From: Bacteroidota bacterium
GTDB taxonomy: Bacteria > Bacteroidota > Bacteroidia > Cytophagales > Cytophagaceae
Reading direction: 5' to 3'
Length of the DNA stretch: 64,000 bases
Assembly (NCBI GenBank): GCA_023391415.1
Contig: JAEWAY010000022.1
Coordinates: forward strand, 186,001 to 250,000
Positions 29,417 through 37,516 of this stretch are shown piece after piece; within the stretch, counting starts at the first letter, position 1, and each line of letters starts with the position of its first letter. The notes below the pieces were generated by a model. That model did no database searches, was not told the origin of the DNA, and saw only the letters and a list, made by a program, of their open reading frames with translations. The translations under genes were made by a program, and so were the position numbers.

Positions 29417-29947
29417 TTAATTATTATCAGAGTAAAAGATGTGGCCGTCCACTACCCTCGCGGGAGATGTATAAGAATGTTCCTGGGCTTTTTCCGCCGC
29501 CATTATATGCAAAACCTTCCAGCCTTTCGCTTTCAAATGATCGGATACCATGGAACGATGACACCGCCACCAAACCGCTTCGGAACACATATAAGCCGTT
29601 GGCTGTTCCAGAGCGATGGTTTCTAATTTAGTGATCGCGTTTTCAAAATCTTCGGTCTCCATATAATCCGCGTATCCCCGGAAAGAATCATTGCGCCAGC
29701 GGTTGTTTTTCGAATCTTTTTGTACTTTTCTTCTTCCTCCCAGATCATCCAGATGCGTATAACTTATTCCGTTTTCCGCCAAGGATGTTTTCAAATTGTC
29801 TTTATTGAATTGAGGAAATTTGCGTGATCCTGGAAAACTCCGTATATCCGCCAAAACTTTGATACCGAATGATCGCAGTATTTCAATAAAGTCAGCCAGA
29901 TCGCGGGTAGAGTGACCTATCGTATAAATGGTATGGCTGTCCGGCAT
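29417..29947 (-). CDS. DUF488 family protein
   Basis: This 176-aa cytosolic protein has the DUF488 features. The N-terminal block IYTIGHSTRDLADFIEILRS (about 7-26) is followed by VLADIRSFPGSRKFPQFN, a LDDLGGRRK segment near 67, and the Cys-containing YMCSEAVWWRCHRSMVSDHL (about 118-137). The usual family form is LLCAE...CHR, so both Cys are kept, with Trp-Trp in between. The fold is predicted to be alpha/beta; catalytic activity is not established. The start is ATG at 29947, and the DUF2945 gene follows 24 bp downstream. Confidence 0.88.
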   Translation of the reverse strand: MPDSHTIYTIGHSTRDLADFIEILRSFGIKVLADIRSFPGSRKFPQFNKDNLKTSLAENGISYTHLDDLGGRRKVQKDSKNNRWRNDSFRGYADYMETEDFENAITKLETIALEQPTAYMCSEAVWWRCHRSMVSDHLKAKGWKVLHIMAAEKAQEHSYTSPARVVDGHIFYSDNN

Positions 29948-30314
29948 TTTTATTCGCGATCTGTTCTTTCATAATAAACTACTTATAGGCGATCAAATAG
30001 TTTTGCTTTTTGTAAACTTCCTAAATCAGAGAGTCTGTATTTAATTTTTGTCGTTCTTTTATGAAAATTCTTTAAATCGCGATGATTGGTCCTCTTTAAA
30101 TGAGGAGGTATCGGAAGGTGTGATATACGCGAGTGAAATGTCGCTTCAAGGATGTTTTCCTTTAAGTCTCGTAAAGGTTAAAAGGAAAAGATTGTCGGGG
30201 ATCCGATTGTTTTTCAGGATAGCGAAAAGGCGAGCGTTGTATGCTCGCCTTGTTGTTTTATTTCCCGCGAAGTAGCGCGGGCTTTGTTTTGAATCTTTCG
30301 TAAGTACCGGTAAT
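29948..30314. other. Intergenic region between DUF488 gene and nhaA
   Basis: This 367-bp stretch holds the DUF488 promoter region (leftward) and, near 30226-30260, a hairpin that can end the leftward nhaA transcript. A 75-codon open frame (30048-30275, +) runs through the hairpin, is rich in Arg/Lys and Leu, and shows no recognisable domain. I regard it as non-coding. Confidence 0.6.
30226..30256 (-). terminator. Hairpin terminator downstream of nhaA
   Basis: The 9-bp stem aaggcgagc (30227-30235) / gctcgcctt (30243-30251) has a 7-nt loop. On the minus strand it is followed by a TTTT run, 60-90 nt after the nhaA stop. On the plus strand the following bases are also T-rich. Confidence 0.6.
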
Positions 30315-31715
30315 TTACGAGTTTAATGTTGACTGTTTGTTGTTCTGCATGTTTATTATGTCAGGAGTCATTCGCTTCTTGCTAAGAGAGCTTAGCAGAA
30401 GAAACCCGGATATCCCCCCGATAAGCGAGGCGATAATAATTCCGATTTTCGCCTGAGCGATATATAACGGACCATTACCTTCGATTGGAGTAAACGCCAG
30501 CTCATTGATAAATAAGGACATGGTAAATCCAATCGCGGCAATGAGTGCCAAACCGAAAAGCTGCTTATAGCTCGCGTTGCGGGGCATCGGGGCGATACCT
30601 GTTCGTATCAGAAGACTGGAAACACCAAATATGCCGATCATCTTTCCTAGTAGCAGCCCTATCGCTACGCCCAGCGCTACCGTACTTGTCGCGTTGCTCA
30701 GAATATTCGAGTCGAAGGTAACTCCCGCGTTCGCCAACGCGAAGATAGGCATAATGATGTACGCCACCAGCGGATGCATATCATGTTCCAGTTTTTGCAG
30801 TGGAGGCATCGCTTTTTTAGTCAGCGCTTCCATATCATCCAGTATGCGTAGCTGGGTGGGCGTGAGTGTTGGAGCCTTCAGGTTAGGGTCCGCCTTTCGG
30901 AATTTTTCCAGATAGTGATGCATGAGGTTCATAAAACGCGTTTCATTGATCTGGGTACTGGCCGGGATGGTGAAGGCCGCGAGGATGGCCGCGATGGTGG
31001 CGTGTACGCCTGAGAGGAGGAAAAACAACCATACGCCTCCGATGCCTATCAGACCATAATAGAATGTATTGCGGACACCCAGGAGGTTGGAAGCGATTAA
31101 AAGCAGGAGAAACGCGAAGCCAATACCAAGATTGCCGAGTGAAATCTCCGAGGTGTAGAATATGGCGATGACCAAAACGGAACCTACGTCGTCTACGATG
31201 GAGAAGGCGGTCAGGAATATTTTGAGGGAGGCGGGGATGCGATCTCCCAGAAGATAGAGCAGTCCCAGCGCGAAGGCCAGGTCCGTCGCCATCGGGATTC
31301 CCCAGCCATTCATGGTTTCCTGTCCACTGTTAAACCAGGTATAAATCAGCGCGGGGAAAATCATGCCGCCCAGGCCGACTATAATCGGAAGTATGGCGTT
31401 TCTGGGTTTGGAAAGCTCTCCTCCTACGATCTCCCGTTTCAGTTCCAGGCCAATTACAAAGAAGAAGACGGCCATAAGGCCATCGTTGATCCAGTGATGA
31501 AGTGTTTTGTCCAGAGAAAGGTTGGTATCAAGACCAAAAGATATTTTGTATTGCCATATGCTGTGAAACCAGTCCGACCAGGGCGAGTTGGCCATGAAAA
31601 TAGCTACCACCGCGGAGACGATCAATAAAATACCTCCGGTAGCTGAGTTGCTTATAAATCGGTTGACCGGATTCACGATCCATTTATCCACCGGTGTAAT
31701 CTTTACCTCATTCAT
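30315..31715 (-). CDS. nhaA: Na+/H+ antiporter NhaA
   Basis: This 466-aa inner-membrane protein exports Na+ or Li+ in exchange for H+. The NhaA hallmarks are present: GIPMATDLAFALGLLYLLG holds the Asp of the helix-IV region, and FSIVDDVGSVLVIAIFYT holds the paired Asp of helix V that bind the ion. A Lys-containing helix lies near the C-terminal end. The N-terminal amphipathic helix VNPVNRFISN before the first membrane span is also typical. I chose ATG at 31715 (MNEVKITP); the longer frame to 31754 adds 13 residues without family character. It is longer than E. coli NhaA (388 aa) mainly through a loop near 275-325. It lies alone, with a long upstream spacer holding a near-palindrome. Confidence 0.94.
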   Translation of the reverse strand: MNEVKITPVDKWIVNPVNRFISNSATGGILLIVSAVVAIFMANSPWSDWFHSIWQYKISFGLDTNLSLDKTLHHWINDGLMAVFFFVIGLELKREIVGGELSKPRNAILPIIVGLGGMIFPALIYTWFNSGQETMNGWGIPMATDLAFALGLLYLLGDRIPASLKIFLTAFSIVDDVGSVLVIAIFYTSEISLGNLGIGFAFLLLLIASNLLGVRNTFYYGLIGIGGVWLFFLLSGVHATIAAILAAFTIPASTQINETRFMNLMHHYLEKFRKADPNLKAPTLTPTQLRILDDMEALTKKAMPPLQKLEHDMHPLVAYIIMPIFALANAGVTFDSNILSNATSTVALGVAIGLLLGKMIGIFGVSSLLIRTGIAPMPRNASYKQLFGLALIAAIGFTMSLFINELAFTPIEGNGPLYIAQAKIGIIIASLIGGISGFLLLSSLSKKRMTPDIINMQNNKQSTLNS

Positions 31716-31798
31716 CAATCTACATTTATATTTAGGGTTAAAAAATGACGACAATTCCCGAAATTATAAATAATTCACTTGAACCATGAAAGTTTATA

Positions 31799-31825
31799 TT
31801 CGTGAATTTTCGAAATTTTCATGAA
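31799..31825. repeat. Imperfect palindrome upstream of nhaA
   Basis: This 27-nt sequence is centred on TTCGAA, with outer arms TTCGTGAA and TTCATGAA. It reads nearly the same on both strands (a few mismatches). It lies 84 nt upstream of the chosen nhaA start and could be an operator for a dimeric regulator; no regulator gene is adjacent. Confidence 0.4.
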
Positions 31826-32275
31826 AAGAAACGAACCGTATACGGCAAAAATAAAGCATTGTAGCAAAAAGCTTGCCATGTAATAATGATAAATTTCGAT
31901 TTTATTTTCAAAATATCCGAAATAATTATCGGACGTGATTGCCCGATTGACGCGTGTGAAACGGCGTAGCGGACAACAATTCGTCTGTCCAGGGCTTTAT
32001 CATGTTCTAAAGTGTGTTTTTATGAGAATGTTCTAATACAATCAAGATTATACTCGGGCTATTATCGTCCGGTAGGATGACTCCATAAAGCTTAGTTGCC
32101 GATTTTAAACCAAATTTCCGGGATAATTATCCAACTCAACCTTGATTTTGCGCTGTGGTTTATTTGCAAACGCGTAATGGTATTCATTTTGCCCGAGGTA
32201 TTATGATCAAGGTTCGTTAGACTACTCCGCGTTTATGTAGTTAAGGATAGGATTGGGATCTAACAGAACAAGACC

Positions 32276-32309
32276 TTTGTCTGTTTATGGTTCAAAATCT
32301 ATAGATTTG
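32276..32309 (+). promoter_or_regulatory. Bacteroidota-type promoter of the oxidoreductase gene
   Basis: TTTG (32276-32279) and TAGATTTG (32302-32309) fit the -33/-7 consensus TTTG...TAnnTTTG with a 22-bp spacer. The predicted start of transcription would be about 25 nt before the ATG at 32341. Confidence 0.55.
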
Positions 32310-32340
32310 CTATTCGAATAATTATAATATCATATATAGT

Positions 32341-33027
32341 ATGAATCATCATAAACGAGAAACCGCGGTGGTTTTCGGAGCTACAGGCCTGGTTGGGAGC
32401 TCTCTGGTGAAACTGTTGTTGAACAATGCTGAATATGGGAAGATAAAAGTGGTAGTTCGTCATCCTCTCGCGTTGGAACATCCCGAGCTGGAACAGATTC
32501 TGCTCGCGGACTTCGAGAAACTGGATGAAATCAGGGACCGGTTAAAGGCCACGAAATATTTTTGTTGTATCGGTACCACTATTAAGAAAGCGGGAACCAA
32601 ATCCGCGTTCCGCTACATTGATCTGGATATACCGGTAAATATCGCTTCCCTTGCGGAAGAATTAGGGGTATCCGCGCTCGCGGTGGTTTCATCCATTGGA
32701 GCGGATGAGCGATCGTCTTCATTCTATCTGACCACCAAAGGCGAAATGGAAAAGAAAGTTGGGGAGATCTATTCCGGCAAACTTGTAATCCTTCGTCCTT
32801 CATTGTTGATGGGAGCCCGTGAGGAGTTCAGGCTTGGAGAACAGGTGGCTATTTTCTTTATGAAGTTATTGGGGTGGTTGTTTGTGGGGGCGTTGAAAAA
32901 GTACAAAGGCGTGTACGCGAACGATGTCGCCGGCGCCATGATTGAGGCGGTAGCGGAGGTCGGAGAGAGGCGGATCATAGAGTCGGACGAGATATCGAAG
33001 ATGGCTCGCGTAAGGGGTAAGGAATGA
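32341..33027 (+). CDS. NAD(P)-binding oxidoreductase (atypical SDR, HTATIP2-like)
   Basis: This 228-aa Rossmann-fold protein has the dinucleotide motif VFGATGLVGSSLVKLLL (about residues 12-28). Later segments are FCCIGTTIKKAGTKSAF and LVILRPSLLMGAREEFR, typical of the NmrA/HTATIP2 group of atypical short-chain dehydrogenases. In this group the classical YxxxK is modified: the Tyr/Lys pair here is likely FYLTTKGEMEKK, where an aromatic residue precedes the Lys. It is probably cytosolic; the substrate is unknown. It has its own promoter, and the next gene (MBL-fold hydrolase) begins 108 bp later. Confidence 0.82.
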   Translation: MNHHKRETAVVFGATGLVGSSLVKLLLNNAEYGKIKVVVRHPLALEHPELEQILLADFEKLDEIRDRLKATKYFCCIGTTIKKAGTKSAFRYIDLDIPVNIASLAEELGVSALAVVSSIGADERSSSFYLTTKGEMEKKVGEIYSGKLVILRPSLLMGAREEFRLGEQVAIFFMKLLGWLFVGALKKYKGVYANDVAGAMIEAVAEVGERRIIESDEISKMARVRGKE

Positions 33028-33135
33028 GGCCCGTCTGGTCCGATTTGAAATGAATATGGGTGATGAGTGAAACGAGTTGAAATAAATAGCCCGGCGCTCG
33101 AATCACGGGCTTTAAACTACTATATTTAGGAAAAT

Positions 33136-34173
33136 ATGTTCAAAGCGATTGGAAAGAACCCTTCCGGAAGTCATCTCAAAAAGATCAGGGAGTCGTCCAA
33201 CTATTACAATGGGGCGTTTCATAATCTGGAACCGACCGAAGTCACCTTGAAGGAGGTGTCTTCCCTTAGACTGATCAAAGGCTTCTTTTCGAAACCAGAT
33301 TCGGTAAAGCCCGCGGGACCTCTCGGAGTCGCTCCGGTCGACCTGCGCGATACCAGATCGGAGTCCTTACTGATCACCTGGTTTGGACATTCATCCTATT
33401 TTATCCGTACAAACAAGTATACTATCCTGGTTGATCCTGTATTTAGCGGTTACGCGTCTCCTGTCGCTTTTATCGGCAAGTCTTTTCTGACCAGAGAGGT
33501 CGTCCGGGTAGAGGAACTTCCGGATATCGACTTGCTTATAATTACCCACGATCATTATGATCATTTGGATTATGCTACCATACGCGAGTTGCGGGACAAA
33601 GTCAAGCGGGTTGTGACGCCTCTTGGAGTCGGAGCGCATTTGCGTTATTGGGGATACTCTCCGGAGTCTATCATAGAGCTCGACTGGTGGGAGGAACTAG
33701 AGCTTGCATCGGATCTGTGTATCACTTGCATGCCTGCGAGACATTTTTCCGGTCGCGGGGTTCGCCGGAATCAGACTCTTTGGGGTTCTTTCGCGCTCAG
33801 GGTACAGGGTTCGAGCCTGTTTCTTGGAGGAGACTCCGGTTATGGCCGACATTTTGAGGAAATCGGCGAACGTATGGGAGCCTTTGATCTGGCTATTCTG
33901 GAATGTGGGCAATACGGAGAGTTCTGGCCATATATCCATATGCTTCCGGAACAAACGTTACAGGCGGCTTTGGACCTTAATAGCCGGATACTTATGCCGG
34001 TTCACTGGGCCAAGTTCGTTTTGGCCTTTCATCCTTGGGATGAACCTATAGAACGCCTGACGCGCGCCGCGGAAAACAAGGATATTGAAATTATCGCGCC
34101 TCGTCCCGGAGAGATTTTCAGCCTGAACAATTATCAGGAAAAAGACCCGTGGTGGAAGAGGACGGAGGATTGA
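33136..34173 (+). CDS. MBL-fold hydrolase, NAPE-PLD/UlaG-like
   Basis: This 345-aa metallo-beta-lactamase-fold protein has a clear two-metal site. ITHDHYDHLDYATI gives the HxHxDH motif, MPARHFSGRG the next His, LFLGGDSGYG the bridging Asp, and MPVHWAKFVLAF the last His. The layout is that of the N-acyl-phosphatidylethanolamine phospholipase D-like / UlaG-like subgroup, which acts on phospholipids, cyclic sugars or other phosphoesters. There is no signal peptide; the N-terminal 60 residues resemble those of other bacterial members. The substrate is unknown. The SDR gene begins about 50 bp downstream, so the two may be linked. Confidence 0.88.
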   Translation: MFKAIGKNPSGSHLKKIRESSNYYNGAFHNLEPTEVTLKEVSSLRLIKGFFSKPDSVKPAGPLGVAPVDLRDTRSESLLITWFGHSSYFIRTNKYTILVDPVFSGYASPVAFIGKSFLTREVVRVEELPDIDLLIITHDHYDHLDYATIRELRDKVKRVVTPLGVGAHLRYWGYSPESIIELDWWEELELASDLCITCMPARHFSGRGVRRNQTLWGSFALRVQGSSLFLGGDSGYGRHFEEIGERMGAFDLAILECGQYGEFWPYIHMLPEQTLQAALDLNSRILMPVHWAKFVLAFHPWDEPIERLTRAAENKDIEIIAPRPGEIFSLNNYQEKDPWWKRTED

Positions 34174-34225
34174 GCCAGGAAAACAAAAAGCTTTCCGATT
34201 GAATTTAACAGATAGAGAAGTTGAT

Positions 34226-35083
34226 ATGTGTGGTATGGGTAAATTGGAAAATAAAGTGGCTATTGTCGCTGGTGGAAGCATTGGTATCGGGGAGGCCATA
34301 AGCGAAAGGTTCGCGGCGGAGGGAGCCAAAGTCATGGTGGCGGGATGCCCCGACGATCCGGTGGATGATGTGGTAGGACGAATCGCGGAAGCGGGAGGAG
34401 AGGCGGTCGCTTTCAAAGCGGACTTGTCCTCTGAGATCAAAGCCAGGGAATGTGTGACCAGAGCGGTGAATATCTGGGGCAAGATCGATCTTTTTATCAA
34501 TGTTTCCGGGGTGTTTCCCGGAATCGAAGAAATGGATATCTATCCTACCGACGCTTTTTATTTTATGTCGCGCCACAATATCCAGGCTGTTTTCATGATG
34601 ACGCGCTTTGTACTTCCTGAATTGCAAAAAACCAATGGCGCGGTTGTTTTTACCGGTTCTGAAACAGGTGTGGATGGTATGCCGGGCAATGTCCCCTATG
34701 GCGCGACAAAAGGATTTGTGCACGCTTTCGCCAAAGGACTGGCGAAGGAACAAGCCAAGTTCGGGGTACGGGTTAATTGTGTTTTTCATGGCCCCCTCGA
34801 TATTTCCTGGTTGAGTAATGTCCGCAACAGGGATAAGCGCTTTTCGGAAACAATGAATATGAACTGGAAGCGCGCGCCTGAACAATTGGCGGAAGATTAT
34901 CTGTTTCTGGCTTCGGACGAATCCGCTCAGTATACGGGAATGCTGTTTTCATCCAATGATCATACAATCCGGGAGCTCAAGGCGGTGACCCGGAAGCTGG
35001 ATACGATAAGAGGTCTTCTGAGACCCGCCTCCCGTGATCAGCGAAAAAAACGTAAGGAAAGGAAAGCGCGGGCGGGCAAGTAA
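34226..35083 (+). CDS. Short-chain dehydrogenase/reductase
   Basis: This classical SDR of about 285 aa has the cofactor motif VAGGSIGIGEAI (a variant of TGxxxGIG), the NVSG strand motif in LFINVSGVFPG, and the catalytic Ser...YGATK in GSETGVDGMPGNVPYGATKG. The C-terminus carries an unusual basic tail (RKKRKERKARAGK), perhaps for binding nucleic acid or membrane. An in-frame TTG at 34199 would extend the protein by nine residues; ATG at 34226 or 34235 better fits the domain border. The gene follows the MBL hydrolase and ends in a strong terminator at 35121-35160. The substrate is unknown. Confidence 0.85.
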   Translation: MCGMGKLENKVAIVAGGSIGIGEAISERFAAEGAKVMVAGCPDDPVDDVVGRIAEAGGEAVAFKADLSSEIKARECVTRAVNIWGKIDLFINVSGVFPGIEEMDIYPTDAFYFMSRHNIQAVFMMTRFVLPELQKTNGAVVFTGSETGVDGMPGNVPYGATKGFVHAFAKGLAKEQAKFGVRVNCVFHGPLDISWLSNVRNRDKRFSETMNMNWKRAPEQLAEDYLFLASDESAQYTGMLFSSNDHTIRELKAVTRKLDTIRGLLRPASRDQRKKRKERKARAGK

Positions 35084-35120
35084 AAGGAGTGGAGATGTTT
35101 TTAACTAATGAACTTAAAAT

Positions 35121-35160
35121 ACAAGCCGGGAAATGATCGTGTCTTTTTCCCGGCTTGTTT
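35121..35160 (+). terminator. Terminator of the SDR gene
   Basis: A perfect 13-bp stem, acaagccgggaaa (35121-35133) / tttcccggcttgt (35146-35158), with a 12-nt loop lies 37 nt after the SDR stop. Only a short T-run follows. Confidence 0.72.
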
Positions 35161-35286
35161 GAGAAGCGGAGGAATCCAGTTACATCTTTATCGCGTATTT
35201 TATTAGGGTTCCGCGTTTTTATTATAGCTTTTCTTTATATATTAAAAAAAACCATTCGGGAAAGAGATGGTTTGCGCATTGAGATA

Positions 35287-36678
35287 ATGAGATTGACTTT
35301 TTATGGCGCCGCCCGGCAGATTACCGGGAGTATGTTCCTGCTGGAGCTTCGGGACAATTATAAAATATTGATTGATTGCGGAACCGATTTTGAAGGAATT
35401 CCAACAGAATCGGCTTTCCCTTTTGATCCGGCCGGAATAGATCTGGTATTGCTAACCCACGCTCATTTGGATCACTCCGGAAAAATCCCTAATCTTTATC
35501 AGGCTGGTTACGATGGGCAGATCTTGTGCACCCCCGCTACTTTTGACCTGACCCGATTGATTTTGAGCGACTCCGTCGCGATACAAAGCAAGAATATTCG
35601 GCGCAAACTACGCCGTAAACGTCATGGAACCCGCAAGGTGTCCGATGAGGACTCGCTCGACAAATACCTGGAAGAAGCGGAAGGTCGCTTTGTAACCCTC
35701 GATTTCAACAGACGCTTTGAGGTACGGCCCGATATCGCGGTTGTTTTTATTCCGGCGGGACATTTGCTTGGCGCCGCGCATATTGTCGTCGAGGTCTTGA
35801 TGGATGGAAGGTGGGTCAGAGTCGGATTTTCCGGTGATATTGGCCGGGAAAACTATCCGCTCCTGCGTGATCCTGGCCCTATGCCTCCGGTCGATTATCT
35901 GGTATGCGAGACGACCTATGGCAATCGTATACATCAGGACGATGGTCATCCGGAGGAAATATTGTCTCAACTGATCCACGAGACCTGCGTTGTGGTACCA
36001 GGCCGGCTGATTATTCCCTCGTTTAGCGTAGGGCGGACGCAAGCCCTGCTATTTACCCTCAACAAGCTGGCTAGCGAAGGCCGGCTACCTTCCGTAAAGG
36101 TATTCGCGGATAGTCCCATGGCCAGCGCTTGCACGGAGATTTATCAAAGCTATCTTTCCTTGCTCAACGACGAGGCCCGGGAGTTTTATCGTCGTCACGA
36201 ATCGCTTTTTGATTTTGAAAATCTTCATATTGTGACGGGAAGCAGGGATAGCAAGGCGATTTCAAGCCATATGGAACCCTGCATCATACTTTCTTCTTCC
36301 GGCATGATCAAAGGAGGGAGAATACAAGAGCATATTCGTAAAAACCTGGCCAATCAGTATTGCAGTATCTTGCTGGTAGGCCATTGCGCGGAGGGTACTA
36401 TAGGACACTCCTTGTTTACAGGCGAAAAAACGATTTCTATTAAAGGACGGAATATTCCCGTCAACGCGAACATTGTGCATACCGATGTCTACAGCGGTCA
36501 TGGTGATCGGAACGATCTGACCCGCTTTGTGGAGAGCCAGGATCCGAACATGATCAAAGCGATCTTTCTCGTGCATGGCGAGGAACAAAGCATGATGGAT
36601 TTCGCGGGAGAGCTATCTGAAAAAGGATATACCCGGGTGGAAACGCCTGAAAAAGGGGCGGTGTATGAGTTGGACTAG
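35287..36678 (+). CDS. Beta-CASP metallo-beta-lactamase RNase (MBL-fold, RNA specificity domain)
   Basis: This 463-aa protein combines an MBL domain, a beta-CASP insert and a C-terminal RMMBL motif, the architecture of CPSF73-like RNA-processing nucleases. The metal site is LTHAHLDHSGKIPNL, with further ligands in GHLLGAAHIV and FSGDIGRENYP. The beta-CASP part includes IIPSFSVGRTQALLF and CIILSSSGMIKGGRI; the end has DVYSGHGDRNDLTRF and FLVHGEE. I chose ATG at 35287 (MRLTFYGAARQITGS), because an upstream TTG frame overlaps the preceding terminator and adds residues of no family character. It is expected to be a cytosolic RNase; its RNA targets are unknown. Confidence 0.92.
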   Translation: MRLTFYGAARQITGSMFLLELRDNYKILIDCGTDFEGIPTESAFPFDPAGIDLVLLTHAHLDHSGKIPNLYQAGYDGQILCTPATFDLTRLILSDSVAIQSKNIRRKLRRKRHGTRKVSDEDSLDKYLEEAEGRFVTLDFNRRFEVRPDIAVVFIPAGHLLGAAHIVVEVLMDGRWVRVGFSGDIGRENYPLLRDPGPMPPVDYLVCETTYGNRIHQDDGHPEEILSQLIHETCVVVPGRLIIPSFSVGRTQALLFTLNKLASEGRLPSVKVFADSPMASACTEIYQSYLSLLNDEAREFYRRHESLFDFENLHIVTGSRDSKAISSHMEPCIILSSSGMIKGGRIQEHIRKNLANQYCSILLVGHCAEGTIGHSLFTGEKTISIKGRNIPVNANIVHTDVYSGHGDRNDLTRFVESQDPNMIKAIFLVHGEEQSMMDFAGELSEKGYTRVETPEKGAVYELD

Positions 36679-36703
36679 GAGTGAATGTATGTTTGTCTGT
36701 CTG

Positions 36704-37435
36704 TCAATCCCGCGTTTTTTGGTTCAGGAGACGGTTGGCGGGATAGTAGTCCATGGCGTAATTGTCCGGTAGTTGCCGCTCCATCACCGTGGATAATTGC
36801 GAAAATAAATCTTGTTTACTGGCGAATTTGCGGATATGGATAAAAGCTTCGCAGAGCAGGACAAGGGAAGAGTTTTTCTTGATCCGGATGTAGTCTTCGT
36901 TTTTGGCCAGCGTTCTGGCGCGTTCACTTAGTTGTTTTTCCAGTTTTTTTGGTTTAAAAGCCGCCTCCGGTAGGGGAAAGGAGCCTATCGTGCCATGGCA
37001 TATGGCGAAAACTACTTCGATTTCCGCGTCGGGCTGCAGCAGCTTCCGCTCTTCGATCTGGTTGAGTGTAAGCGACTCTCCGGCGATAGTAAAAGGATTT
37101 TGGTCAAAAAAACCCTCTATCTCGTATGGTGAGCGTAAGGGGAATGAACGAGCGATCTGGTCGATAACCAGGATATTGTAGGCGTTGATGTAGAAAGCCA
37201 TTCGCTCGTTATAATCGCTTTTGGATAGACTGGCTTTGGCGATGAGGCTGGTAAGCTGGTCTAGTTTTCGCCTGTCGCGTTGCAATTGTCTATAATCGAT
37301 TTGGCCATTGGAAACTCGCTTGCCGAGAAAACGATGACATTTACCGGTAAATTTTTTCGTATTTCCGGAAGAGAAACCATATGTCGGGAAAAAGAGAATA
37401 ATAGCGATGATGAGCAGGCTGTATATCTTTTTCAT
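36704..37435 (-). CDS. DUF547 secreted protein
   Basis: This 243-aa protein has a signal peptide (MKKIYSLLIIAIILFFPTYGFS) and a DUF547 domain. Recognisable blocks are YNERMAFYINAYNILVIDQI, NPFTIAGESLTLNQIEERKL and VVFAICHGTIGSFPLPEAAF. DUF547 proteins occur in plants and bacteria; a conserved Cys-His-Gly triplet (here ICHGT) suggests a papain-like fold, but activity is not proven. I chose ATG at 37435 because it starts the signal peptide; the longer frame adds 16 residues. It faces the beta-CASP gene and follows threonine dehydratase on the same strand with an 81-bp gap. Confidence 0.85.
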   Translation of the reverse strand: MKKIYSLLIIAIILFFPTYGFSSGNTKKFTGKCHRFLGKRVSNGQIDYRQLQRDRRKLDQLTSLIAKASLSKSDYNERMAFYINAYNILVIDQIARSFPLRSPYEIEGFFDQNPFTIAGESLTLNQIEERKLLQPDAEIEVVFAICHGTIGSFPLPEAAFKPKKLEKQLSERARTLAKNEDYIRIKKNSSLVLLCEAFIHIRKFASKQDLFSQLSTVMERQLPDNYAMDYYPANRLLNQKTRD

Positions 37436-37516
37436 GAATTCCTTCAACAGAATCGTGGTAAAATTATAATGAAAATCATTCACAAATTACCGCTCATGAG
37501 GCAATTTGTTTCAGAA

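Larger units (their letters stand above)
31716..32340. other. Long divergent intergenic region
   Basis: This 625-bp AT-rich spacer lies between the divergent nhaA and oxidoreductase genes. It contains an imperfect palindrome (31799-31825) about 85-110 bp before nhaA and a well-formed TTTG/TAnnTTTG promoter near its right end (32276-32309). I see no open frame with coding character and no tRNA in the remaining part. Confidence 0.6.

Noticed and set aside
30048..30275. 75-codon open frame between the DUF488 gene and nhaA
   Set aside because: It runs through a transcription hairpin and has low-complexity, Arg/Lys/Leu-rich content with no recognisable motif.
33805..33825. tRNA-like TpsiC-arm sequence (gggttcgagcc)
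   Set aside because: It lies within the coding sequence of the MBL-fold hydrolase, and no acceptor or anticodon arm can be formed around it.
35121..35160. Possible riboswitch or operator upstream of the beta-CASP gene
   Set aside because: It is a simple 13-bp perfect hairpin just after the SDR stop codon, best explained as a terminator.
35155..35286. N-terminal extension of the beta-CASP nuclease from TTG 35155
   Set aside because: The extension begins inside the SDR terminator and has no family match; ATG at 35287 directly precedes the conserved domain.
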